Shown: in pieces, positions 1-10,300 of the stretch
Layout: the number at the start of each line of letters is the position of its first letter
Numbering within the stretch: the first letter of the stretch is position 1
DNA from: Glandiceps talaboti
Lineage: Eukaryota; Hemichordata; Enteropneusta; Spengelidae
Direction of reading: 5' to 3'
Assembly: GCF_964340395.1 (NCBI RefSeq)
Contig: NC_135561.1
Span: 4,297,501 to 4,361,500 of the forward strand
DNA length: 64,000 nucleotides
Notes under the pieces: generated by a model
Databases searched by the model: none
Told to the model about the DNA's origin: nothing
The model's input: only the letters and a program-made list of their open reading frames with translations
Made by a program: the position numbers and the translations under genes

Positions 1-1517
1 AGTACCAAAAATAATTAATAATGCAAATGACTCACTTCATTAATATACGTAGGATGTTGACCTAAACCTAATGAGTTCTCGCTATTAAAGGAAAATGTGC
101 AAAAACTTTTTAATTGAATTGATGCAGTAAGTCTTTTGATATAGAGCGTTTACAGACAAATTCATTATATGAGCTTCCCTTTTGGATGGTATAAATGACC
201 AATAACTTGCCACAAAATTGATTTTAGGACAGATATATTATTCATAATCATGAAATTAAAATAGAGAAAATCAAAGCTATGTGGGAAACTTTTTATCATC
301 TATCTGTTGCCATGGTTACTCTTCAACTGCTAGAAGAGAAGGATTATAATTTTTCTGTGGAATTTCTGTAGATTTCACTCACAGTCTAGTTCCTATACAG
401 TATCGTTACCATCTACACCTCCACTCAGTCTAGTTCCTATACAGTATCATTACCATTATTTACACCTCCACTCACAGTATAGTCAAAGTTGTTACTCTAG
501 AAGTCCTGAGATGCACGAGATGCAATTTCAAATTCATCCACAGCCACCCACAGAGCCATTAAAATCATGTCTTCCTTAATCAGTCACAAAACTCTACCCA
601 ATAACACAGTCCCTCATAAAGTTAGTGTTTATTGGGACAGTTATGTAATGTCCAAATATGGTATATTTGTCAGCTCAGGATTCTACTTATACACTGTTCA
701 TGTCACTTTAGCAGTTGGTGTTCACTGATTGGATGAACAAATTTTTGTGCTGATTGAGGGACTTTGACCAGATGTGGTTTAGTTAGAAACCACACTGACA
801 TCCAGACTAATTGTCACATGGTAACTCCATGATTGTGTATCTGTGTGAAAATTATCATTTCATTTCAAAGTCATTCTGACTACATGTACTAAAGTATGAT
901 TATGAATTGAAAGTATCATCACTCTGTACTCCTAGGCTCAAAATTAACACGTTATGTGTCCACAGACTACCAATTCTTGTCGTAGGACTACCATAATTTG
1001 CAGCTGGTACCCCACTCAGGCTACTACTGATTATGCGATGATTTAAAGGATGGAAGATTTACGGACATGAAAGTATCTTAATAATACACACATTTCTAAT
1101 AGAGGAACTCTGTTTTCAGTTCAGGAATGCAGGACTATAGGGCACCATCCTTGGGCTACCACTTTCTGAAATTAGTAGCCCACTATGACTACCAAACAAA
1201 AAAGTTAATTTCAAGCCCTGTATTCTTACACTTACTTTAAAAAACAACAACTTTTTAACCAACCGACTGATGATGACACATCATTTTTATGGTGTTACAA
1301 TGAGAAACATACAATTCTCTATGGATGCCCTAACACAGATGCAGTACAAAAGTATTAATAACTCCTGGCTCCCTTCTCTTAGTTAAGTCTATATGCATTA
1401 CAACTCAGCCCCAACCTTATGAATGATTCTTGTGAATCCTGTAGTTTCCAAACTATCAATGTCTGGCAATACAAATTATTCACCACTGAGGGCTCACTCC
1501 AATTCAGATGTACTTAC
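1..1517. other. KHK intron 3 (no exon recognised)
   Basis: On the minus strand this follows KHK exon 3. I looked for the next KHK exons and saw none, so it is probably a long intron reaching past the left edge. Positions about 385-478 hold a direct duplication of a roughly 50-bp segment (TCTAGTTCCTATACAGTATC, then ACACCTCCACTCA). Nothing else is recognised. Confidence 0.5.
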
Positions 1518-3178
1518 TTATTTGCATGTACGATGGTCCGACTTCCATTTATGGAATTTACCAGGATGCATGATGTTGGAACATTTGCGTTGCTATGGTA
1601 AACACAGTGTTCAGTTTTTACACCATGTTTGTGGAGATCATCTTTTATAAACCTGTATTTAATAATAATGTGTTAGAAACAAAAAATAGATATAAAATAC
1701 ATACAGCTCTTGTAAATGAATAGTTTCATTGAAATTACGGGGCAATAAACTGTCAAAATAATAATTGACAATTCTAAACAATTCTAACTTCCACATTACG
1801 TTAGACAATCTACATTGTTATCATATACCCAGTATCGCTTTCAGTCCAATTCAATGGAGAGCATGTTTATCAAACCCAGGCAATAATCTCCAAATATGGC
1901 AAGTGGTGTGATCATAGATATTCGTTCGCTCAGTGATTTGGCTTTACTAATTTCTTCACCATTTTTATGTTTTTGTGAATAAAACAATATTTCACTGCCA
2001 TTTATGTGATTCAAATGATGTTTCTGTGCCACTACATGGGGTATATGATAAATCTTTATGGCCCAGATATGGGTTTTGCAGAGCTCAAACGGCTCACAGG
2101 CCCTCCTAAACAGGCCTTTCTGCTGTACAACCTTGGCCTACAAAACCAATATCTCAGCCGTAAAGATTAATACTGTGTACAGTTTGTTCTGACAGAAATA
2201 AATGACTACAAAGACAGCCTGCATCTTTGGCTGGTTTAATTCAAACCTCGGTGGGATTTTTCAAGTTCAAATCTTTGTATAAATTCTGGAAGAACAATCA
2301 AGGATTAAGATATTTTTTTACATGGTTTGAAATCAAACGATAAATTCACTGCCAATAAGATTTTTGGAAGAGGGATACAGACAAATAAATAATCATAACA
2401 ATATATATGTTTGAATGATAATTCAGTGAACATGAACATGCATTGTCATATATTGTAGTGTCACAGTAATAGCGCCCTCTATAGTCTGCTAAACTTACTG
2501 GGATAGTTGGTGTTCAGCAAGGGTTCCCAGGTATTCAGTATTAACACCAAGCTGTGCCAACACAACTGATGTGTTCCCAGCATTACCTCCTCTCTGCCAG
2601 TACTGTTCTTTACATCTGTTGACAGAATGAGAAATCATTTATGCACCAATGGCCAATTATTAACAAGTTATGCACACTCACTCAGTCTTGATTGTTTAAT
2701 CAATATCATATAGTCAACTAACAATGATTCAGTTTTGTAAAAAGGCTCTCCCTCAATTTCTGTTCTCAAAAGCAAACCCTTCCCCATCCAAATATTTAAA
2801 AACTGTGAGTTAAAATGCTGTCCATGCAGAGATTTGATTGATTGTGATTATTACAGAACAGAATAGATTTGATTGTTGTGATTATTATAGAACAATGGTG
2901 GCAGTGATGTACAACAGTGGGATATGGTGGGATATGTCAAAATAACAAATTCTTAGATAATGCAATGGGTCAAAGGAAAACATGACCCTCTCTTATTTAA
3001 AAAAAATTATGGCCCTCCCTCATAATTGTTTTGTAATAATGACCCCTCCCCCCCTCCCCTTGTACTGAAGACTCCCCAAAACCTACCGTGAATCAGTGTC
3101 TTCCAGGGGGTAGTGCTCAAGGACATTAAGGATATCTAGGCAAGTTAACCCAACTTGTAAAATCTTCTTTTGGTTCAT
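1518..3178 (-). CDS. KHK: Ketohexokinase (fructokinase), 5' part: exons 1-3
   Basis: Ketohexokinase phosphorylates D-fructose to fructose-1-phosphate with ATP; it is a cytosolic PfkB-family sugar kinase. Three minus-strand coding exons are visible: 3087-3178 (ATG at 3178-3176), 2499-2615 and 1518-1652. The joined reading frame gives 114 residues and stays open across both introns, and all borders are GT-AG. The start MNQKKILQVGLTCLDIL matches human MEEKQILCVGLVVLDVI. Exon 2 gives YWQRGGNAGNTSVVLAQLG, matching the human RWQRGGNASNS region. Exon 3 gives CILVNSINGSRTIV. The fructose-binding residues of human KHK (Asp15, Gly41, Asn42, Asn45) fall at the same numbers here. Exon 3 is 135 nt, the length of human exons 3a and 3c. 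The C-terminal two thirds, with the catalytic GAGD motif, lie beyond the left edge. ABT1 starts 116 bp away on the other strand. Confidence 0.93.
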
Positions 3179-3294
3179 CTTGATACTAGAAAACACTTAT
3201 CAAATGTCAGCTGCTCAAAGGTCGACCACTAAAGAAAACGATAAAGAAAACAGGTGACAATATCCCATCATGCATCAGTAGTCGGGAAAAAAAG
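3179..3294. promoter_or_regulatory. Putative bidirectional KHK/ABT1 promoter
   Basis: Only 116 bp separate the two divergent start codons, so both 5' UTRs and the core promoters must fit here or overlap the neighbouring first exons. No TATA box is obvious. Both first exons are short (92 and 43 coding nt), so regulatory sites may also lie in the first introns. The shared promoter is inferred from geometry. Confidence 0.6.
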
Positions 3295-3992
3295 ATGGCT
3301 GCGACCAGGCGGAAACATGTGTCCGAAGACACTTTTGGTAAGAATTGCTGTATTTGTGTGTGTGATACTCTTGGAGTAAGAAGTCCTTCTGAAGTAAAGT
3401 ACAGTATGCAGCTGCAGTAGATTAATTGATAAAAATCATTTGGAAGTAATATCATTCACGGAAACTAAAAGGATAGATTATCGCATGATTAAATGCGATC
3501 GGTATCATGAATCATGATGAAAACAAGCACTATAAATGAAGGTAATGAGATCGAAGTGAATAACTCGCAGATCTAAATATTGGATTTTAACCAGATTAGA
3601 AAGTATTTGAAAGTCTGAATGATATCTACAGTGTATGTACAGATACGACGTTAGTACTGATTGCAGACGGTTTACGGAACTCGACCCTGACAATGTCAAT
3701 GTCCCGTGATATCGCGGACGGCGGAAGGGGGATATTATCAGAATCGAGTTCCAACTTACTCCGTCTGCAAGCAGGACTAGTTCGTGATGTGAAAACTAGA
3801 TAAAGCACATCTATGTATTATTTCAAAATGTTGATGTGAACATGAATAATTATAGTGTTCAATGATAGCTTTTCTCTGTATGTTACAGCCATAGAGGATA
3901 CTGATGAAGATATTGAGGAACCAACAATGAAGAAAGTAAAGACAAGTATGTTCAAACATGATCCTAAGATTGCTGACAAAGAAGAAGGTGAC

Positions 3993-4024
<32 letters not shown>

Positions 4025-4036
4025 CGACGACGATGG

Positions 4037-4069
<33 letters not shown>

Positions 4070-6018
4070 CAACAATGATCATGTTGATAATAATAATGAT
4101 AATGACGATGATGATGACAGCGATGATGATGATGATGGTGATGATGATGAAGAAGAGGACATCGATGACAACAAAACTATGGGAGGAAAGTTTGCTAATT
4201 ACAAAGATGATGATGTAGATGATAAAAAGAAAGATACAACTCCTGGAATAATCTACTTGAGTAGAATTCCACCTTTCATGAAACCCAAAAGAATTAGAAC
4301 CATATTTGGCCAATACGGTGAAATTGGAAGATTGTATCTGCAACCAGAAGGTAAGACAGTCAGTGACCAAGTGTAGTATAACAATAATTAGGCCATTTAA
4401 TATACTATTATCAAATAAACGTTATCTAATGATGATAACTTATTTAGTTGTAGCTCAGTGTCTTTGTCTTTCAATGTTTTAGTAGTCACGTAACAGAGTA
4501 TCAGGAATGTACAAAGTTTCCTACATCAGTTCTCCTCCCAGGTAGCCTGTCCACTGCTATGATGAATGTGACTGCAGCATCATTCAGTCATCAATGATAT
4601 TTTAATCAGACGAGAGACCGGGACCCAATGTCAGATGTCTACTATATATGTGTAAATTTAGGTTGCTAAATTAATTTGGGAATGAGGATGGGGCTAGGGG
4701 TGGGACTGTAGCTGGGTGTATGTTTACTGCTTTTCATTTCATTTCCTTAAATCTCTTAAGGTCCTCTGACTTTCTCAGTCTCATGATTTCAATTTACAGG
4801 TAGAAGGGCCAGGTCATGAATATTCAGTGTGCAGCTATTCAATAATTATGTACATCTGCTAAGACTGAAAGAAGAACAATAGAACTTTAGAAGAGTTTCA
4901 ATTTGATGTTGTTTATGCTACTAAACAAAATTATGTGGTGTGAAATCATGAAATGGCCCTCCAGAATCCAAAGTTTCTGAAAATCCTTTCATTACCTGGA
5001 GTGGTGTTCCATTTAATATCAATAATGTCACTGTAAAGAGCTCAATGGAGATGCACTACCATTCCTTCTTATACAGTCATAACATGTAGAAAGCCAAGCT
5101 TTAATTATGAATGAATCTGAAAGGAATTCAATGCTGTGTCTTGATAGTTTCCGTGATCACATGATCAGAATTTATAGAAATTGTGTGAAAAGTATACCTA
5201 ACTGCACCTAATGATGAATAATTTATATCTAATCCTGCCACTAGCCATTACATGAACTTGACCTGAAGAAGGTTATAACATTAGTGAAATCCACCCCTCC
5301 CCTGACTGACACACACACAGACACAGACACACACAGACACAGACACAGACACAGACACAAACACAAACACACAGACAGACGCAAACACAAACACACACAC
5401 ACACACACACACACACTCTCTTGTTACAGGCCCACTATTGTCCCTATTGTAGATTTAAATTCTTGTTTATGAAATCTCTATCTGTAACTAATAATGCATT
5501 ATTTCCATACTTTCATCTCTGTAGAGAATTACAAACGGAAAGAAAGAAAGAAAAAAGGTCTGAACTCCTCCAAATCATTTGAAGAAGGTTGGGTAGAATT
5601 TACAGACAAGAAGATCGCAAAACGAGTTGCTTGGACATTGAACAATACTGCCATAGGTGGTAAGAAGCGGAGTCGCTATTATTACGATTTGTGGAATATC
5701 AAATACCTTCATCGATTTAAATGGACACATCTTAATGAAAAACTGGCATATGAACGAGCTGTGCATGGTCAGAGACTGAGAACTGAAATATCACAAGCCA
5801 GAAAAGAAACATCGTTTTATTTGCAAACTATAGAGAAAAAGAAAATGTTGGAAAAAATTGAGGAAAAGAAACGCAAGAAAGGGAAGGAAATGAGAATATT
5901 TGGAAAGAAATACAAACAAAGACAAACTGATGAAGATTTCAAGAAACAGAAACAAGAAAAAGTTGGCGAAAAGGGATCATCTGATCTTCTGTCAAAAATA
6001 TTCAAAACAAAGTCATGA
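3295..6018 (+). CDS. ABT1: Activator of basal transcription 1 / Esf2-like ribosome biogenesis factor
   Basis: ABT1 (yeast Esf2) is a nucleolar RRM protein needed for early pre-18S rRNA processing in the small-subunit processome; in mammals it was also named as a TBP-binding activator. Exons are 3295-3337, 3889-4350 and 5525-6018. Phases agree (1,1), giving 332 aa. Residues 15-48 are acidic, then a long Asp-rich tract encoded by a GAT microsatellite (about 49-110) makes it longer than the human protein (about 272 aa). The RRM begins at [11 protein letters not shown] with [12 protein letters not shown], crosses the intron, and continues as [17 protein letters not shown]. The family signature [13 protein letters not shown] and [13 protein letters not shown] follow. 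The tail is Lys-rich and ends [13 protein letters not shown]. Intron 1 holds a MITE and intron 2 a CA repeat. The start was chosen because [14 protein letters not shown] leads straight into a good donor. Confidence 0.95.
3652..3782. mobile_element. Palindromic MITE, family A (ABT1 intron 1)
   Basis: The left arm (TTAGTACTGATTGCAGACGG, then GGAACTCGA) is the imperfect reverse complement of the right arm (TCGAGTTCCAACTTACTCCG, then TCTGCAAGCAGGACTAGTT). There is no coding capacity. The same ends occur near 43434, 52780 and 56283, so this is a dispersed non-autonomous DNA transposon family with termini close to CTAGTCCTGCTTGCAGAC. Confidence 0.75.
3989..4160 (+). repeat. GAT microsatellite coding for poly-Asp in ABT1
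   Basis: Runs of GAT with GAC and AAT variants lie in the ABT1 frame and encode an Asp/Asn-rich tract with few other residues. The other frames and the opposite strand also stay open because the unit is three bases, which gives false Ser-, Met- and Ile-rich reading frames. Confidence 0.9.
4795..5025. mobile_element. Family B foldback-element fragment
   Basis: The segment GGTCATGAATATTCAGTG near the left and CCAGAATCCAAAGTTTCTG with an ACCTGGAGTGGTGTTCCA-like end near 5020 match the outer arm of the complete foldback element at 26036-26502. The copy is diverged and lies in ABT1 intron 2. Confidence 0.5.
5311..5416. repeat. CA/CAGA dinucleotide repeat
   Basis: An interrupted ACACAG and pure CA run in ABT1 intron 2, about 110 bp before the exon 3 acceptor. 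Confidence 0.9.
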
Positions 6019-6059
6019 TAGAGAATTATTCAGAAGTTATCAATATTTTATGTGATTGA

Positions 6060-6065
6060 AATAAA
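6060..6065 (+). terminator. ABT1 poly(A) signal
   Basis: AATAAA lies 42 nt after the ABT1 stop codon, the only canonical signal close by on this strand. Confidence 0.7.
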
Positions 6066-6653
6066 TTTTAGACTAAGATTGTGTCAGTATCTATTTGTGT
6101 TTCTCTGTTGATTTTTATTTCAATAATTCATGTCAAAATATGTCCTCACACTTTGATGTGCCCATCACCATGGAGCAAGGCAGTAATCGGAGCTCAATGT
6201 ACTCTTTCATCTACTGTTTATAAATGTTCATAAAATTATTTTAGCACCTTTTTTTTTATCTCGGATTATCCTCACCTGAGATACCAAATCTCACCTGAAC
6301 TGAAATGTATGCTAAGTTTACACACACAAGAGTATTGCCATCAGTCAATCACAAACCAACGAAAGAAGTGCAAAACATTTTAATTTCAAATAAAACAATT
6401 CTGGACAATAGGGATATCCAAATTTGAACATAAACTTATGTAGTCAGAGTGTGGGCAAAGGTTGGCATGTTGAAAAGTATAATAGACCTCTATAAACCTG
6501 TCAAGGAATCCTCTCTTTTATATAAGTCATATTTGTTGCATCCATATTTGACTTATGACCTCGTCCAAAATCATTCTTTGTTTTGAAAATTGTGACCAAG
6601 TTGTAGATATCTTAAAACTATGCTGTAGGAGAGGGATTGGTACATAAATGACC
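6066..6653. other. ABT1-ADHFE1 intergenic DNA
   Basis: I see no gene, palindrome or array here. Confidence 0.5.
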
Positions 6654-6784
6654 TATGCTGATGTCACCAAGAGCATTTATCTATTGTTTCTGTCCATAGG
6701 CCCTCCACAGGGTCTTTGTTCTGCCTTACAGGTCAATTTTGTAGAAACAATAGGCAGATAGGGGCATTTGGTGACATCAGCATA
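6654..6784. mobile_element. 131-bp palindromic element
   Basis: TATGCTGATGTCACC at the left end is perfectly inverted at the right end, and the inner arms (GAGCATTTATCTATTGTTTC against GAAACAATAGGCAGATAGG) also pair. It has no open frame. It looks like a small MITE upstream of ADHFE1. Confidence 0.75.
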
Positions 6785-7335
6785 ATTACAATGCAAATGG
6801 CACTGTGGTAGAAGTCAGAACAGCTGATCGTAATCTCAGACCACTAAATTCATAATGAAATTTAAATAAGAGAATAAAATCCCTCCCCCACCTCAGCCCA
6901 CTTCCATATTGCACCCATGACGGTTCAAAATTGAGTGCAGGAATCGAAGTCAGCTGTAAAAACGACAGCCCGCCCGTGGAGCGCACTCAAACATTTTTTC
7001 TTTTGAGCTGATGCAATCGTCACAGTCGACTCGTCAACAACTCTGCATCGGTCCCTAACGAGAAAAACAAACGATTGAATGTCAGAAATAAAGAGGGCGC
7101 ACTAACAACACGAAAACTGTTCCATGATTTACAGACCACAATGAAACACATAAATGGAAGGGCAAACATTATTCTAAATTTGATTAATCTCTGCCACTTT
7201 AAGTATTCAGAGTTATTGGATTATTGTCGTGATGAATACACAAATTGGGCAATGAAATATTCATTTTGATAACCAGGTGTGTACGAATATTGCGACTGTC
7301 ATCTCATTGGTTCTGTAATCAGTTCAAGGGTCAAC
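6785..7335 (+). promoter_or_regulatory. ADHFE1 5' flank
   Basis: CpG dinucleotides are more frequent around 6960-7080 than in nearby introns, which suits a promoter. No TATA box or defined factor site is recognised. A 64-codon open frame from 7075 matches nothing I know and is not supported as a gene. Confidence 0.35.
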
Positions 7336-10300
7336 ATGGCTTCTGCTGCAAGAGAAGGTGTCGTGCATTTGTTACGATCTGTCACCGGTGCATCGTGAGT
7401 AATTTATGATCAAAGTGTATTAACAAAATGTATACAATTCTGTGCATTTATTACGATAGCTATTAGCCGATTGATCGTATTGCGCCTTTGCGATAACACT
7501 TTTTTTTACACTGTGGCTCCGAACATGATTGCTGATCAGCTGCACACGTAACAGTCCAGTAAAGTAAACAACTTGAGAGGGCCAGGTCGTAGGCCTCCAG
7601 GTTGCGTAAACATCATTATAATATCTGGTAGTTACTTGTTGCATGACATATCATGCGATCTTTAGTTTTCATTCCTTTATGCATCACGCTTTATAAAAGT
7701 TTTGCAAGTCCGCAGAAACTTGTGAACAAGGACTTAACTTTTGTAACACGTGAAGCAAAGTTCGCCAGATCACGCCCACTTCTTACATTATTCAAACCAC
7801 AGGTACTCGAATCAATGTAAAAATGTATTGTAATTTGTATATAAATAAGACTTATTTACAAGTCTTATTTACATACATATTTTTTTTTTAAATCATACAC
7901 ATTGATTCGAGTGCCTGTGATTCAAACCAAATTATAACTTAGAGATGAGGCACGCACGTTGCATGAATTAAATATGATGCAAGTTAGTGATCTGGAAAGA
8001 TAACGAAGTGACATACTTCATTGTTGCCGTCATTGCGTAATGTTGCACACTTTGGTAACAAATAACCTAAATGAAAATGAGCAGAAATTTTTGGGTTGAA
8101 ATTAATGTAAACAAACAGAGTAAGTTGTAACTGCTACATCGGACAGTGTATTTCATTATGATTGATCATCACCAATCATAACTTACAGCCGCTAAATGTA
8201 AATGAGTAAAGACGTGTACAATTCACATGGCATAGTTTACACTATTTCATATTGTAAATGTCATTCTTAGTATAGTGTTTGACGGACTGTGCAGAGTAGT
8301 TACCGAGTCAAATATGTTGTGAGAGCTTATACTTACTGTCACTACTGACTTGTAGTAAATCATTGCATGACAATGCATTATTTGCACTTTATACAATATT
8401 GACATAAATTATTTGAACTTTTTCTAAAGTTTATGTAAGAATTCTATTATATAAATCGGTTGCCAATGTGAAGTACTGATACTCTATGACACATAGTAGA
8501 CCAAATATTAGAAGACCATGTACAGTAAAAGTTTATCTCCATTTTATACAAATAACTAATGCATAAATAGCCTTCTTGTAGACTTGAAGGACTAACACTA
8601 ATACACTATATTAGCTATCCAGACATTTTGATTTTTTTTTAAAATTTTCATGTTTCCTAGGACAAGCGAAAATGTAAAAAAATCAAAATTGCAGTTGGAA
8701 TGTCTGAAATTGTGTTGTAGTGTTTAATAGTTCTTGAAGTCTACAGGTATTCTAATGCATAAATTGAATAATACCATTTTCAACCATGTTACTTCAGTTT
8801 TATAGAAATACCTCCACTTTACTCATTTAATCTTTTCGGGGGATTTCAAAATCTCCCAGAATGTATTATAGAGCAAGTCCAAATCTGGCAAAGTCCTCCT
8901 CTTTTATAGAAATTATAAGTAATTTATTTTGATATTATACAAATGTATATCATTATCTTGTTCTGTACAAGATGTCGGTGTCCAGCTCACTCCCAAGCTT
9001 TCAACCACGGTGGTTACCTTGGTGCTGCAGTAACACAGTCCACCATACACCATATGAAGAAATGTTCCAGTGAAGCTGTTCCACCAAAGGAGTATGCTTT
9101 TGAGGTGAGGACATTTGACAATGAATTTTCTAGATATGTTTTACACTGTAGAGAATAAACACTTAGGAGTCATGCATATTCATTGTTCAACCATGAATAA
9201 TTTTTCCTGCAGACTCCCATCATGCAATGGCCCACAGCAAAGATACCTTATAATTTAGTCTAAATCACAACATGAACTTGACATTTCTCTGAAATCTGGT
9301 ATAACAAGATTTACCTTTGTTGTTACCTTTATACAGATGGCATGCAGTAATATCCGATATGGGAAGGGAGTTACCCAAGAAGTTGGCATGGTAGGAAATT
9401 TTACTGAAAAAGTGTATCATTTTACAATACAATTCTGACTGTTGATGAGTAATAAATCTTGCAATAATTATATTTGTTTGGCTCACATACAAAAAAAAAT
9501 ATTGATATACAAATGTATTACAAAAAAAATAAAAGTCACATAAGCTACAGTTAAATTGAATATTACATCAATTCACTTGCATATCCCTATCTCTTTTTAG
9601 CTCCGCTGTCAGCGAAAGTAGATTTTTGTTATAAAATGGTGACTATGGTATAAAAGTACAATACATTACCAACTTTCTGTGTAAAAAGTGTTTTATAGTG
9701 AGACATCATATGAAACCACTAATCACTTTATTGCATCGCTAAAACAAAACTGCATAGTGAAGAGCTGAAGAACTGAACCACTTTTACATGTTACCAAAAT
9801 AAAAAATTAAATTAAAAAAAAACAGCGGAGCTATTCTGACCGAAAGGTCGCTTGTTTGTGAATGCAGTAAAAAATGTAAAATTAGATAGTGATGTCAGAA
9901 GTTCATTATTGTGTATTCTCATTACTATTCTGTACTCGTTAAAATTTAAGTCAATTATAACAAAAGTTGTAAACTCACAGGATGCTAGTGAGAAAAAAAA
10001 GTGAAAATAGTTGCCTGTATTTGTCCAGCTTGTTCAACACTTGAGTTGAAAATATTATTTAATTGATCACCAAGTTTTTGTTTCACTCTTGCTGTTCCAG
10101 GATTTTCAAAATCTTGCTTCAAAGAATGTCTGCTTGGTTACAGATAAAAAGGTTAGTAACGGATGGTAAAAGAATGATATAAAATGTTTTGACACATCTG
10201 TTTATTGTGTACCAGACCAGTAATTACTTGCTATGGTGCATGTGCATACTTGTGGTATTAGCACTCAGTGCAATACTGCAAACATTATTGAATACCTGCA

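Noticed and set aside
1841-2032. 63-codon minus-strand frame inside KHK intron 2
   Set aside because: No KHK similarity and no splice phase; chance frame.
1653-2498. Search for a second KHK exon 3
   Set aside because: No segment with KHK exon 3-like coding sequence and splice sites was seen.
3777-4370. Minus-strand Ile/Val-rich and Ser-rich frames opposite ABT1 exon 2
   Set aside because: Shadow of the GAT microsatellite that encodes poly-Asp on the plus strand.
9265-9492. 75-codon minus-strand frame over ADHFE1 exon 3
   Set aside because: Overlaps a real exon on the other strand and a transposon fragment.
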